This document shows, one piece after another, positions 1 to 10,105 of a stretch of DNA of 64,000 nucleotides; positions within the stretch are counted from its first letter, which is position 1, and each line of letters starts with the position of its first letter. The stretch lies in NCBI GenBank assembly GCA_949825045.1, contig OX463818.1, positions 27,048,906 to 27,112,905 on the forward strand, in the 5' to 3' direction. The stretch is from Argyresthia goedartella. Taxonomy: Eukaryota > Arthropoda > Insecta > Lepidoptera > Argyresthiidae. The notes under the pieces are model-generated. The model was not told where the DNA came from and searched no databases. It worked only from the letters and a program-made list of their open reading frames with translations. Made by a program: the position numbers and the translations under genes.

Positions 1-1239
1 TACAGAAGAATGGATATTGAAAGAACAAGATGACTCAATCTTGACTTATTTTAAAGAAGCTACAAAGTCTTTCAGTGAAGTCTGCTTGCTTGACGCTTTA
101 CCTCTGGTCACCAGTTTGAAGATGAAGAATCGGCAGACCGCGGACGACAGTTATAGTCCAGAACATTATACCTTTGTTGAGAATTTGATAGCCGGAATCA
201 ATAACAGATTTGCGTACGTTCACTCTAAAATCTACAAGTATTCAGGCATAATCATAATGAATTACAAATACAAACAGGGATAATGTAGATTATGTTCCTG
301 TAGAGTCTCAAGATAATATTGTCTCAGGTGTTTGGAGTGCCTGTGACAGTTTGATTGAAGAGACAGAAGAAGAGGAGCCTTTATCAAACTGTCTGCTCAT
401 CCTGAACAAGAAGAGGTGGAATCTTGTACAAGAAGTACAAACATCCCATTAAACAAGATCGAAAGGATTATTGGCGCAATGAAAAAAATTCTAGACCATT
501 TTCATGTTCCTTGCATCCGAACCATCCCAACATATACACAGTGTAAACTCCATGTAACATCACTTGATTTAATGACAAACTACCTAAAGCGTCGACATCA
601 CTAGGCTTTGGTTGGTTCAGCTTGTTTCCCATACAATGATACACGCTATATAGCATTACAGCCATTCTCAATAGTTGCCAAAATTAGTAAAAACTGCGCA
701 GCTGGTAGGTTCTTTTGTCACTTTATTATCCTAGCCCATAATAAACTTGATTGTTGGCATTATACATACCTAACTTTCTAAGAAATCCGTTCTTTTGTTT
801 ACAAATTAGGATTGCTTGAAATTGTTGTCAGTAGAGGTCATGGATTATCTATACGTTATCATTTTCTTAGTTGCTCACAAACTTTCAAACTGTAAAACTA
901 ACACTAGTCTGAAATAAACTTTTTCTATTTATAATACAGATTTTTCTTCTCTGCATTTAACAACTCTCTATAACGTCAAAATATACACAATCATTTAAGG
1001 GTCCTTCTAAAGAGTTTACACTGTATATGCCATGACCATAGTGACTTTTCTTTGTAGAAAATATTAACAAAAAATGTCCCCTGACTGAGGATAGGTAACT
1101 TTTATGCATAATAAGCACACAATTAATTATTAGTTTGCTTTATCATCTACTAGGCTATCAATATCGGTGTCGTCGATAATTTACTACAAAAATTGGTATC
1201 GGTATTGTATCGGCTAAATTAGGTATCGTTACATCCCTA
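1..1239 (+). mobile_element. Degenerate hAT-like DNA transposon, right end
   Basis: The right terminus is the best evidence. At 1204-1239 the sequence ends in GGTATCGTTACATCCCTA, the complement of a TAGGGATGTAACGATACC-type terminal repeat that I associate with hAT elements, and it is preceded by GGTATCG-rich subterminal repeats (1155-1215). Inside, a short plus-strand frame at 17-283 (residues such as FVENLIAGINNRF) and its broken continuation at 283-420 and 416-604 look like eroded transposase, but no catalytic residue or dimerisation block can be named. The left end and the 8-bp target duplication lie outside the window, so this is a family-level guess from the terminus more than from protein. 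Confidence 0.35.
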
Positions 1240-1851
1240 ACGAAAACCAATATATATCCCACAAATGCCACTTGAGCCTATTTAACAGTCACTTGTGCTA
1301 GCTTTGGTAGAACCCCTATAATTTACTGAAACATAAGGTAAACAAGCTCTTTGACAAATTGAAGAGCTTTACAAAGATTCTCAATCTTTAGATCTGTCTG
1401 GAGGACTCTCTCAGAACTAATAGCATGCTAACAACCAACCAAGAGATATTTTACCTATCCTAGAGACCATGCCAAGTTTCTTTTGCTATCTTTCTCGCAC
1501 CTATGCAGGTGTGGTGAGATAAAAGTGACAGCTTGCTCTAAGCCAAAGAAACTTGGTGCAAACTGTATGGCTAAGGCTCAAACTCTGAACATGTTGATAG
1601 CATCCTTCCAGTTCTGACTGAGCATTTAAAGCCTATCACTGCTGCTTCAGCCATCACATCAATTGCACAGAGAATCCTTATTTTATTGTTCCTGAGTAAC
1701 ATGAAATTGGTCAGTATGCACTTTTATGATCATCGACTGTCCAGATTTGAAACTAAATTACTATCATATAGTGAGTCAATCTAATTGCCTTTCAAAATGT
1801 TTTATTGTGAAGTTCTGTTACTGATAATGCTAGGAGGAACTTGGTTGGTAG
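1240..1851. other. No recognised gene or repeat
   Basis: AT-rich sequence between the hAT-like terminus and a MITE. Stops occur in all frames within about 60 codons. It could be the large second intron or the 3' part of CPSF6, but no exon with an RRM-like reading is visible on the minus strand. Confidence 0.5.
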
Positions 1852-1995
1852 TAAGACCCGCAAAATGCTAATAGGCGTGACCATTCCATACAATTTTGTT
1901 TAAATGCTAAAACATGGCTCTTATTTCTGAACACATAATGTCCATGAGAGTTCACGCGCCTTGATGTAACGCCTATTATCATTTTGCGGGGCTTA
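1852..1995. mobile_element. MITE with about 29-bp terminal inverted repeats
   Basis: The two ends are complementary: TAAG-CCCGCAAAATG-TAATAGGCGT reads inward from 1852 and again, on the other strand, from 1995, with about three mismatches. The 144-bp element has no coding capacity, and TA dinucleotides sit at both borders, which would fit a TA target duplication. It lies inside the presumed CPSF6 intron. The family is unknown to me. Confidence 0.65.
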
Positions 1996-2130
1996 GCGCG
2001 TAATTTATTTTCCATCTGTCATGGAATTCATTCCAGTTAGTCCTAACATCAACATTAAGCACATAATGCCGCAAGAACTTCCTATTATATACATGATTAG
2101 CCTAAATTAAAACGGAAATCAGGTACAAAC

Positions 2131-2346
2131 CCAGGTCAAATTGCCGATATAAAGCTGAAAGCGGCGTCCGCCATGATGCCCGTGGGACGGCGCGTTGTTG
2201 TGGTAAGAGTTGTTGCCGTTGGTTTCCTCCGGCTGGTGCTGCTGCGGCGGCGCCGACGACGGTGGCCCCTCGCCTTCCTCCTGCTTTACAGCCGGCGCCG
2301 CGATCACGTCGTCATACAAATCCACGTTCTCACCTCCGAAGTCATC
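2131..2346 (-). CDS. CPSF6: CPSF6 coding exon 2 (partial gene)
   Basis: This is the second coding exon of cleavage and polyadenylation specificity factor subunit 6, the RRM-containing partner of CPSF5/Nudt21 in the CFIm complex, which binds UGUA motifs and guides poly(A) site choice in the nucleus. On the minus strand it opens after a ttttcag acceptor (2347-2353), encodes 72 codons and closes at LYIGNLTW followed by a gtttgt donor (2125-2130). Conserved landmarks are DDFGGENVDLYDDVIAAP and the start of RNP2 of the RRM (QLYIGNLTW), both close to animal CPSF6. The middle is a low-complexity Pro/Gln/His/Gly linker typical of insect versions. The RRM body and RS-like tail are not found to the left, so intron 2 must exceed 2.1 kb. 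Identification is from recalled family motifs. Confidence 0.9.
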
Positions 2347-2470
2347 CTGAAAATCACCACTCGTCAGACTAAAATCTGGCCTAACATTTTAAATACGTCA
2401 CCGAACGGTACAAAAACTATACCACTGATAGATTAGGTTTTCTTTAGCGTTTTAGTGCAATCTAACTTAC

Positions 2471-2536
2471 TTGTCTATTGAAATCTGGCTCAATATCGTC
2501 GGCGTACAAATCTATATCGACGCCTCCGTCCGCCAT
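2471..2536 (-). CDS. CPSF6: CPSF6 coding exon 1 with start codon
   Basis: Twenty-two codons beginning MADGGVDIDLYADDIEPD match the acidic N-terminus of animal CPSF6 (MADGVDHIDIYAD...). The exon ends in phase 0 at CAA followed by a gtaagt donor (2465-2470), and intron 1 is only 124 bp (2347-2470). The frame stays open upstream to 2668, but the ATG at 2534-2536 is preferred because the conserved family N-terminus starts there. The upstream sequence to about 3020 should hold the 5' UTR and promoter. No TATA box is evident. Confidence 0.9.
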
Positions 2537-3021
2537 TTTCTGTGAATACATAGATAGGGCGACGGCGACGAAGAAAGAAATGTTTTTTCTGACAGCTGAA
2601 CGGAAAGGGCGTTGCCAACATAAATGAAATAAAAGTCTTACTATACTCATGATATTTTTTGCTACCAAATTGTAAAAATATCACTGAAGGATTTTCTGAC
2701 AGCCGATTTAAAGCGAAGTTCAAAGTTCACTATTACTATCGATATTTACTCGTCATTTCTGTCGCTTCCAAACAAAATAGCTACTATAATAGCTTCTTAA
2801 TTAGCTTACAAACACTCTGTGCTCTTCGTCGTCATCATCATCCTAACACAAACGCTCGCGAGGTCTCAGCTCACAGTGACTCTGTGAGCTGTAGACTTCG
2901 CGAGCGACAAGAATATTGCAGCCGATATTTCTCATATTTTTTTAGCCCCTTGACCCCTTGAAGTTTTAGTCCCTGTAAGGTAGTCGACAATGTTTCAACA
3001 GTCGATAGTCCAAAGTCCAGT
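2537..3021 (-). promoter_or_regulatory. Presumed 5' UTR and promoter region of CPSF6
   Basis: Nearly 500 bp between the CPSF6 start codon and the first dispersed repeat. I see no TATA box, and the transcription start cannot be placed. The assignment is purely positional. A GC-rich hairpin (2853-2906) lies within it. Confidence 0.3.
2853..2906. repeat. Imperfect hairpin, about 24-bp arms
   Basis: CGCTCGCGAGGTCTCAGC pairs with GTAGACTTCGCGAGCG across a short CACAGTGACTCTGTG centre, with about two mismatches and one bulge. It lies upstream of CPSF6 and may be a small MITE or a structured 5' element. Confidence 0.6.
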
Positions 3022-3445
3022 GTTTTTAGGGTTCCGTACCCGAAGGGTTCCAAACGGGACCCTATTACTAAGACTCCGCTGTCCGTCCGTCCGTCCGTCC
3101 GTCCGTCTGTCACCAGGCTGTATCTCAAGAACCTATAGCTAGAGAGTTGAAATTTTCACAGATTATGTATTTCTGTTGCCGCTATAACAACAAATACTAA
3201 AAAACAGGATAAAAGAAATATTTAAGGGGGCTCCCATACAACAATTCTTTCAATACCACATACAAACTTATGGATGCACCTGGTTACGTACATGGAGTGT
3301 GAAAGTAACCGCACCAATAACTTTGTAAACAATATTTTGCTGTGTAAAATCCAAACTATTCACTCCACACCATCGCTTCCATTGAACAGTGGTACGGAGC
3401 CCTTCGTGCGCGATTTAGACTCGCACTTTACCGGTTTTTTCTCTT
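3022..3445 (+). repeat. Lepidopteran 'AGGGTTCCGTACC' dispersed repeat, near full length
   Basis: It starts TTTTTAGGGTTCCGTACC, continues with AACGGGACCCTATTACTAAG and a (GTCC)n run (3080-3105), passes through TTTCACAGATTATGTATTTC and GGGGGCTCCCATACA, and ends TACGGAACCCTTCGTGCGCG ... ACTCGCACTTTACCGG. The same modules recur at 25372, 48283, 52828, 58895 and 61545. No long open frame runs through the unit; it is a non-coding repeat. I recall this sequence from many moth genomes but cannot name the class. Confidence 0.8.
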
Positions 3446-4404
3446 TCGTGAATATGCACAAATCCTTATTATTAATTTTCTTCTTGTTGACTACTGTCAC
3501 TTTGACATAGAGAAGAAAATAGTAATTTGTGCAACAAGAGAGAGAAGTTGATTTTTGCTGCGATTGCTTGTTTGTGTCCCGAGTGAGCGAAGGATATTTG
3601 AATCACGAGCGTGGCGAGTGATTCTACGTTAAAATCCTGAGTGAACGAGAGACTCAAAGGCACGAGATGCAAATAACTTTGGTCTCATAATGGGCCACGA
3701 AATAAGAGGACGAAAAAATACAACATTGACGTGTGCAATTATTATAAAAACAAGCTTTTCAATCTTTGTCAAGTCAAGTCAAGTGTCATTTTCACAGTTG
3801 AGACAAATCTAACGACACCTCTCAAGCTAAAATCCATCAATCCGAACATAGAATAAAATTTGCGTCTGATATGACTGAATTATGCCGTTATTAGAAACTT
3901 GAAACGCATGCTAGTTTTATGTGCAAAATTGATAGAAATAGCTTTAAAACACATGAGTATATAGTAATTCCACAGTAGAGCGTTTCCGCAGAAGATTTTA
4001 TTGTGAATCGTAATCTTTACGTCGCGTTGCTCTGACTTTACGACGCTCTTCGAAACATTCCGACTACGATGTCACTCCCGCCTCGAGCGTATCCTCCCTA
4101 CAGCACTCTATATTTTAATGAACTTAAGGGAAGCTTGATATGTTAGGAGATCATACTGTTTTCTCAGTTGGCCACCTCAACGAAGTATAACTTTTCATAA
4201 TATAACCTTCCCCAACTTCATTAAAATTTTGACAGATGTCACTATTTTCGACAGAGTACACTTATTTTGACAGCTGTCAATATTTTTGACATCTTTCACT
4301 ATTATTGACAGGTGTGACAAAGAACAATGTTTTTAACGTAGTTTCCATGCTCACAACATCACACCGCGTCCTACGGGAGCACGGGCTTAGACTCCGGGCT
4401 AACA
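3446..4404. other. No gene; short direct repeats
   Basis: It contains a GTCAAGTCAAGTCAAGTGTC tract near 3770-3790 (possibly a LINE tail) and, at 4231-4317, about three imperfect copies of a TTTTGACAGNTGTCAN unit. No coding frame is convincing. Confidence 0.4.
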
Positions 4405-4742
4405 TGTAATGGTAACCTAATAAATAACCACAGACTAGTTGCGCCCCGGTTTAGACTCGCGAAAGTTAGCATTTCTTTCAAGAGCATTCTCTACTACAAC
4501 AAGATACCTCTTGAAATTTAGAAATTGCCATTTGAGCAATTTAAAAAACATGTAAAAGCGACTTTGTCCAAAAAGGGATAATACATTTTCAAGATAATTT
4601 AAATGACGGGGCTCTATGTGTTTAATCTAACTCAACACAGAACTCAAAAATAATATATTTTTAAATATTTTATTAAAATCAAATTGTAGTATTTACTCTA
4701 GTTAAACACAACCAATTTTTAAAATAGATCTAAAAATCATTC
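4405..4742 (+). mobile_element. LINE family A fragment, plus strand
   Basis: It matches the C-terminal coding end and 3' UTR of the LINE A copies at 5014 and 42040 (GCGCCCCGGTTTAGACTCGC, then the ATTTGAGCAATTTAAAAA stretch), with stop codons and small deletions. Its last ~120 bp, including the TTGAC tail, is missing where the next copy begins. Confidence 0.8.
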
Positions 4743-4752
4743 TATCCTTGTA

Positions 4753-5840
4753 ATAGTCAATAGTCAATAGTCAAAGTACTTTATTACTGTAGATATTTAC
4801 ATATACTTAGCAAACATAATTTTTTGCCTCTTCTCTATATTGGACCACTGTGGGAGAGAAGGGCGTAGAAACTACCACAGATTTATTTTTAGATCTCTTT
4901 TAAAAATAGGTTGTGCTTAACTAATACAAATATGAAAAATTTAATTGTTATGATTAATAAGCAGGAATAAATAATAACAAAATTATTAACAGCAAGGTCT
5001 GTGTTGAGCCAGATTAACCCCATACAGTCCTGTCATTTAAGTAATCTTGAACATTGTAATATCCCTTTTTCGACAGAGACGCTTTAACATGCTTTTTAAA
5101 TTGCTCAAATGGCAATTTCAAAATCTCCAGAGGTATCTTATTGTAGTAGAGAATGCACTGACCCTTGAAAGAATTGCTAACCTTCGCGAGTCTAAAACGG
5201 GGCGCACATAGTCTGTGATTATTTCTTAGGTTAACATTACAGCTGTCGCTAAGTTTGGAAAATGTTGTAAGGTTCTTGCGAACATACATTATATTTTCGA
5301 AAATAAATTGACTAGCTACTGTTAGTATGTCAATTTCTTTAAAAAGCTCTCTTAAGGAGTCTGTTCGTTTTAAATTATAAATTGCTCGAATAGCTGTTTT
5401 CAGTAAAATAAAAATAGTTTGAATATCCGCTGCTTTCCCCCACAACAAGATACCATAGGACATCACACTATGAAAGTAACTAAAATATACTAGTCTAGAT
5501 GTAGCCACATCCGTGCTTTGTCTGATGTTCCTAACAGCGTAAGCCGCAGAACTTAATTTACCAGCCAATTTGTCTATGTGGGGTCCCCACTGCAATTTGC
5601 TATCAATGGTTATTCCAAGAAACTTCGTATCATTTACCAATTCTAACGTGCTGTTGTCTAACACCAAACTGGTCTCAACTTGCCTGACATTTGGAAGTGA
5701 GAATTTGATACACTTGGTTTTACCAGCGTTTAACAATAAATTATTAACTGTGAACCAATTCAAGGTTAAAGACAATTCACCATTAACATCATCAAAATCT
5801 CCTTTTTGTCTTTCAATTTTGAAGACCATTGAAGTATCTA
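4753..5840 (-). mobile_element. LINE family A, 5'-truncated copy
   Basis: Non-LTR retrotransposon of the CR1/Jockey group. On the minus strand it contains the last 271 codons of the RT polyprotein, a ~250-bp 3' UTR and a 3' tail of TTGACTA repeats (4754-4775). The 5' break falls just after the catalytic FADDTS box, as shown by comparison with the longer frame at 19830-21983. Its 3' end abuts the truncated 3' end of the opposite-strand copy at 4405-4742. Confidence 0.85.
5014..5829 (-). pseudogene. LINE A reverse transcriptase C-terminus
   Basis: An open frame of 271 codons covers the region downstream of the RT catalytic loop: NWFTVNNLLLNAGKTKC, FLGITIDSKLQWGPHID, VYFSYFHSVMSYGILLWG and a conserved tail ending VQDYLNDRTVWG. 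There is no YADD box, no endonuclease and no genuine start codon; the first Met follows DTS of the lost FADDTS motif. The frame is nonetheless free of stops, so the copy is not old. It is non-functional for retrotransposition. The same tail recurs at 42040-42540 and, more eroded, at 17037-17279. Confidence 0.85.
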
Positions 5841-5989
5841 TGTAAGGTCCAACAATCTAATTTTAAGACATACGTTCAATAGTAGTTCAGATCCAAAACT
5901 GATTTTCAAATCATCAAATATCGGCCCAGCAACCTAATAATAGGACAAACATTTTGGAGTCATATTATGATTTGAATTTTGGCGCCAGT

Positions 5990-6640
5990 TTGGCAACGAC
6001 CATAAATTTTATTGGCTGTGAACGCATCTTTAAAAAAAAACTCATTTTGACGTAAGAAAGAATAAAATAATTGTCAAATTCAAGCTGAGCAAGATGGGCG
6101 ATACAAGAAAACGAGGTAAGAAAATCTATTTATTTCTATGTAATCTTTGTTCTTTTGGTTTAAAAAAGCAATGTGAGTTAAAAAGACATGAAAACATTTC
6201 GTTATAACGAATGTAATGGGTAAAGCCACCGATTTTGCCAGAAGTTGCGAAAAAGTGTTGCTGAATGAACCGCGACCGTGACGTGAAAGTATCGAAATAT
6301 TTAACGCCACCCGGTAGCGGAAAGTCATTAAGTTCAGACTACACCGAGCACAATTTTAAAAAATTTACCATTCTGCCCCGAAAACGACGAGCATTTGGTG
6401 CCTATGCCAGAAAGTTGGAAACAAGAACTAGTGAATAAAAAAAAGCCAAGAAAATTTTATATTTACTAGAAAGTCACATTAGGCTCAACCAAACAAATAA
6501 AATAAGTAGGTAACTTTGTACTTTAGGTAACATAACGGTAATCTTATCTACGGAGTTATACTAAATAAGTACCTGATTATCCATATCAATCACATCTTCA
6601 GTCTTATTGAATTAAAAATTCTAAGTATCAAAATATATTA
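5990..6640. other. No recognised gene
   Basis: AT-rich. A tiny frame MGDTRKRG followed by a gtaagaaaa donor-like sequence (6093-6120, plus strand) could be an isolated first exon but is too short to support. Confidence 0.3.
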
Positions 6641-6687
6641 TCATCGGCCCGGTCATATATTCGGCCCAATACGTACATTGGGGATCA

Positions 6688-6880
6688 GTAGGCCTATTCG
6701 CTAACTCTAATGACAGTTTAAAGTGGCGATCACCGACAGAAAACTCCGATTCTTCAGGTATTTATGTACGGTTACGAAGTAGTGGGCCATAGTAAGTTAG
6801 TTTTGATACCTGAAGTTTTGGAGTTCTTTTGTCGGTGATCGTCATTTTAAACTGTCATTGGAATTAGCGAATAGGCCCAC
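6688..6880. mobile_element. Fold-back MITE, arms about 72 bp
   Basis: GTAGGCCTATTCGCTAA at 6688 pairs with TTAGCGAATAGGCCCAC at 6864-6880. Complementarity continues inward (AATGACAGTTTAAA, CGATCACCGACA, TTCAGGTA) to a ~45-bp centre. It has no coding content. The long arms make it fold almost completely. Confidence 0.75.
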
Positions 6881-6979
6881 AGGTCAACCAGGCACAACCA
6901 GTAGGTATACTGGTATATACTACTCTACGCTTATGTGAGAGCAACGCAAGACCAGCTAACACTGCTGGCTGGTACAGAT

Positions 6980-7148
6980 CTGTTCATTCACATAGGCGCG
7001 GCCGGCCTTCCACATTTTATAATTGGTACCTAATCCAAATTATATGGCAGTAACTATACATGCCCATATAGACGTAACAGATACGTTTCGTTTACATTAC
7101 AACAACAATTAAAAAATGTGGAGGGACGCGCCTTCGTGGGTGAACAGA
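6980..7148. mobile_element. MITE, about 44-bp inverted ends
   Basis: CTGTTCATTCACATAGGCGCG ... CTTCCACATTTTATAATTG at the left is matched on the other strand by CTGTTCACCCACGAAGGCGCG ... CCTCCACATTTTTTAATTG at the right. The core is ~80 bp and AT-rich. The family is not recognised. Confidence 0.65.
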
Positions 7149-7390
7149 AAACATGATGTGTTCTCCAACAATGTACCAATAATCAACAATAGTTAACCAG
7201 AATAGAAAGTAACCTAGTTATATTTAATGAAATATTTTAGGTTAAGCTTACAGCTTTAAGTTATTTAAAGAATTTACAATAGAAAAATACTGTATGCATA
7301 AACATTCGAATATCCTAACAAGTTATTAAATATCAAAAATAAAATCTTGAAACTGAACTTATAAACACAAATATTTTCATTTATTATTAT

Positions 7391-8345
7391 TTAACCAAGT
7401 TGGTTTATGTTGAATGTTAATTTTGAAAGGTCGAATGTTTTAATTCTGCGTCTATCTGATAGTGGTTTTGACCAAATCTGTTCGATATCGCTTCTATACA
7501 TGAAAGAAATATCATCAGTTATTTTTCCTTTTCCCTTATGACTTAAAAATTTGATTCTATAGGAGTACTCTCCGGTCACTTCCAAGACTTGGCCGAGATA
7601 AAATTTATTTCTCTTTGCTAAATAAAATTTTACTAGCGTGTACGTATCTTTTGTTAGTTCCTTTTCATCTTGCATATCGTATTCTTCAGTATCTTTGTTT
7701 TTTTCTATATCACCATGTAAATCGTTTTCTGGAATAACTATATAATTGCCACCTTAGTCTGAAATGTCAAACTCGTCAAAATTTTCATCAAGGTATTCTT
7801 CTCCAGAGGAGGTATCATGTAGTGACATATCGTCTTTGCTTTCTTCAGAGCTTTCCTGGCCATATTGACACTTCTTGAACCTTTTTACTTCAGCATTATT
7901 TTTGATTAACATTTGATCTCCATCATCACACTTTCTTTTACGGAATGTATCTTTTTGGACTGCTGATTCTGAAATTATCGGTGACTCATGATTCAGAGTG
8001 TTTTTATGTGGCCCTTCCATATTTGAAAGTCAACTAAGTCTTCAATAGAAATGTCGCTTTTTTGTCATTTTCTTCAATAAGTATCGGTGTCTTTACTTTT
8101 CGTAGTTCTCCTGAAGTTTCGTCTAACTCTAACCCATACTCGGTTTCTATGGCTTCGTCTCGAGTTAAAAATCCCAATTCAAATTTATGAATACTCGGGT
8201 CATAGCATTTGCATTTGCCTTCACGATTTTCACAAAAACAAGATAAAACTCTGTGAGTCAGCATATATTTTTCTAGTAGTATAACTTGATGGACTTTCAT
8301 GGTTTGCTGCAAAGGAGTGAGCTTTGTGACTATGTTATTATCCAT
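7391..8345 (-). pseudogene. Broken uncharacterised insect gene, possibly TE-associated
   Basis: Three minus-strand frames (8345-8034, 8020-7754, 7675-7391) read as one disrupted protein. The first opens with a KVHQVILLEKYMLTHRVLSC block and a Cys-rich CFCENREGKCKCYD motif. The middle part is acidic and Lys-rich with no structure. The last has LVKFYLAKRNKFYLGQV ... YRIKFLSHKGKG, resembling a small barrel, tudor or chromo-like fold. The second and third frames are in phase, separated by one TAA at 7754-7756. The first joins the second only through small indels near 8034-8060. The KxHQV plus CxCxxxxxKCxC pattern resembles a multicopy family of uncharacterised insect proteins; I cannot name it or its function. 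Confidence 0.4.
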
Positions 8346-8797
8346 GGGTTTTATGTTGTCTGCAGCATTGTAAAATAACTTGATAAAGGATCCTATGTAC
8401 TTAAATAAGTGGTTGATGGATAAAGCCTACGACGATATTGAGCAAATAGTATCAACGAGTGATAAAAGGTGAGTTTGAACATAAATCTGCTGCTTAGTGG
8501 TCCCGTATCCGATCCCAAGACTACCTTGTCGTAGGGCTAAGCAGTCATACACGAATAACCCGCACAACCCCCCCCCCCCACCCCCCCACCCCTCACAAAC
8601 AACATACACAAACATTGACACACACAACTCAATTCGATGATAATTTAACCATAGGCTACCTAGGTATAATAACTTTTTTTCCATTTTGTATTTGTACATT
8701 CTGCAAACAGGTATATTTAAAAAAAACTATTTTTAGACTGCAATTAGTTTGTAGATCATTCCTTTGATCTTAACTTACTGCGAGACGGTCTCTGACC
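8346..8797. other. No gene; poly-C tract
   Basis: A run of C with two single-base interruptions occupies 8569-8592. The open frame across it is low complexity. Nothing else was recognised. Confidence 0.5.
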
Positions 8798-8855
8798 AGT
8801 GCAGAAGTTAATGTCATACGCTGAATAATATGCGTATGACATTAACTTCTGCACT
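8798..8855. repeat. Perfect 24-bp-arm hairpin
   Basis: AGTGCAGAAGTTAATGTCAT plus ACGC (8798-8821) is repeated exactly in inverse at 8832-8855, with a 10-bp loop TGAATAATAT. The arms carry no mismatch, so the structure is recent or maintained. Confidence 0.8.
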
Positions 8856-8978
8856 TATAGTGCGAGGCCTCAAAGAAATTCCAAGTAGCATTGCTGAATC
8901 CACGTCTGGGTATAATTTCGCTTAAAAGGTAAAATTATTTTTTTTGCCTTGGTTAAACACATAAAATTTATGTAGTTT

Positions 8979-9224
8979 ATGCAGGTATCCTCATTAATGC
9001 ATCTTGCATATTTTCTAGCTATGCGAGATCATGAAATAGAAAATGAGGTTAATTTAGACGAATCGGAATTTGAAGATTGCGGCAGTGGTAGCGACATCGA
9101 TGACGCAGACTATCAGCCCGATCTCCGGCGTCGCAGAACTGAAACGTCACAAGAAAATTCTTCATCTGAATACGATTCCAGCTCGGTTGCTTCAGATTCA
9201 CCTGTGGATCCTTTCATTTTATAG
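8979..9224 (+). CDS. Small acidic ORF, possible transposase N-terminus
   Basis: The frame encodes 81 residues. From the second in-frame Met (MRDHEIENEVNLDESEFED) it is strongly acidic, then carries RRRR and a Ser-rich stretch, and ends ...SPVDPFIL before TAG. Two acceptor-like sites precede it (ttttctag at 9011-9018). The composition resembles the disordered acidic N-terminus of piggyBac-type or PGBD proteins, but no transposase core follows. It may be the stub of a truncated DNA transposon or a chance frame. Confidence 0.25.
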   Translation: MQVSSLMHLAYFLAMRDHEIENEVNLDESEFEDCGSGSDIDDADYQPDLRRRRTETSQENSSSEYDSSSVASDSPVDPFIL

Positions 9225-9330
9225 CAGCTCAACGTCCTACAAAAGGGACAAAGTTTTTTTGGGCTTTTTTAATCCTGTAAGATGCTGTGTTAATAAGTAT
9301 CGTACAAAAATATGGAAGCTGTATCTTATC

Positions 9331-9382
9331 ATTAACACATTTTTTTGCACATGCCTTCCATGTGCAAAAGAAATGTGTTAAT
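9331..9382. repeat. Near-perfect hairpin, about 23-bp arms
   Basis: ATTAACACATTTTTTTGCACATG (9331-9353) pairs with CATGTGCAAAAGAAATGTGTTAAT (9359-9382), with one mismatch or bulge and a 5-bp loop. Confidence 0.75.
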
Positions 9383-9494
9383 GTGTCTGGGCCTGAACAC
9401 TGTTTTCTAAACTTAGGACATTGGGCCGCTATCACAACGAGCCTAATATGACGGTGGGCCTTACGAGGCTATGGAAGTTTCTTTGCCCTCCATT

Positions 9495-9562
9495 TCCCAC
9501 AGTGTATGAATATAGAATATCTACAGTATTAAATAAATTTTGATTTTATTTGATTTGATTCG
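9495..9562 (+). mobile_element. LINE 3' end with TTGATT-type tail
   Basis: CACAGTGTATGAATATAGAA, TATCTACAGTATTAAATAAA and a TTTGATTTTATTTGATTTGATT tail resemble the ends of the LINE A and B copies in this window. The coding part is absent. Confidence 0.5.
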
Positions 9563-9608
9563 GTTGTGGATTGCAATCCCCTGCACATTAGAGACAATCC
9601 AACTATGA

Positions 9609-9655
<47 letters not shown>

Positions 9656-9658
9656 TAT
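9609..9658. repeat. (AT)n microsatellite
   Basis: About 50 bp of near-pure AT dinucleotide repeat with two ATAC interruptions. Confidence 0.9.
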
Positions 9659-9721
9659 TAATATGTTTGTAAGTACCTACTCGTTTATTTCGATATACTG
9701 TTGTACAAATAAGTCTACCCT

Positions 9722-9873
9722 GGTTTGCTGGAAGATATCTCTTTTAAGAGATTTGTTTGCCTTTATACACTATTTTCATGTACTTAACTCTAGTTTTTTA
9801 TATGATTTGTGCAATAAAGGAATTATGAAGATTATCGGATGATTAAGTGGAATTATTAAAAAAAAAAAAAAAA
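9722..9873 (+). mobile_element. LINE family F 3' end with poly(A)
   Basis: TTTGCTGGAAGATATCTCTT, TTAAGAGATTTG and GTGCAATAAAGGAATTATG match, on the opposite strand, the 3' tails at 40318 and 41930-41990. It ends in A-rich sequence and an A run (9859-9873). Only the 3' UTR is present. Confidence 0.6.
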
Positions 9874-9893
9874 CAGACTGCGTTTTCTTGCAA

Positions 9894-9972
9894 TACCCCT
9901 TACACACTTATGATGTACCTGGTTACGTTCATGGAGTATGTAAGAAGCCCCACCAATAACTTTGTAACCGTA
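9894..9972 (+). repeat. Dispersed-repeat fragment (3' half module)
   Basis: The CACCTGGTTACGTACATGGA-like stretch and CACCAATAACTTTGTAA match the module at 3263-3330 of the full repeat. Confidence 0.7.
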
Positions 9973-10105
9973 TCTCCACCTCATGAGTGGAGGACAGCCG
10001 GAAATCCTTTTTGCCAAAGCTGAACGGAGACGCTTCATCGCGCTTCGCACTCGCTCGGTCAACTGTGGTACACATTTCTCCTAACACGTAGATGCAACAT
10101 TGCAG

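Noticed and set aside
2173..2436. Arg/Val-rich plus-strand frame opposite CPSF6 exon 2
   Set aside because: It is the antisense shadow of the CPSF6 exon and its GC-rich linker.
3080..3108. CRISPR-like spaced repeats in the GTCC tract
   Set aside because: Simple tetranucleotide repeat without spacers, in a eukaryotic repeat.
2871..3128. Minus-strand frame with TDGRTDGRTD repeats
   Set aside because: Produced by the (GTCC)n tract of the dispersed repeat; not a gene.
8427..8699. 90-codon minus-strand frame through the poly-C tract
   Set aside because: The Gly run comes from the C homopolymer; no domain, unlikely composition.
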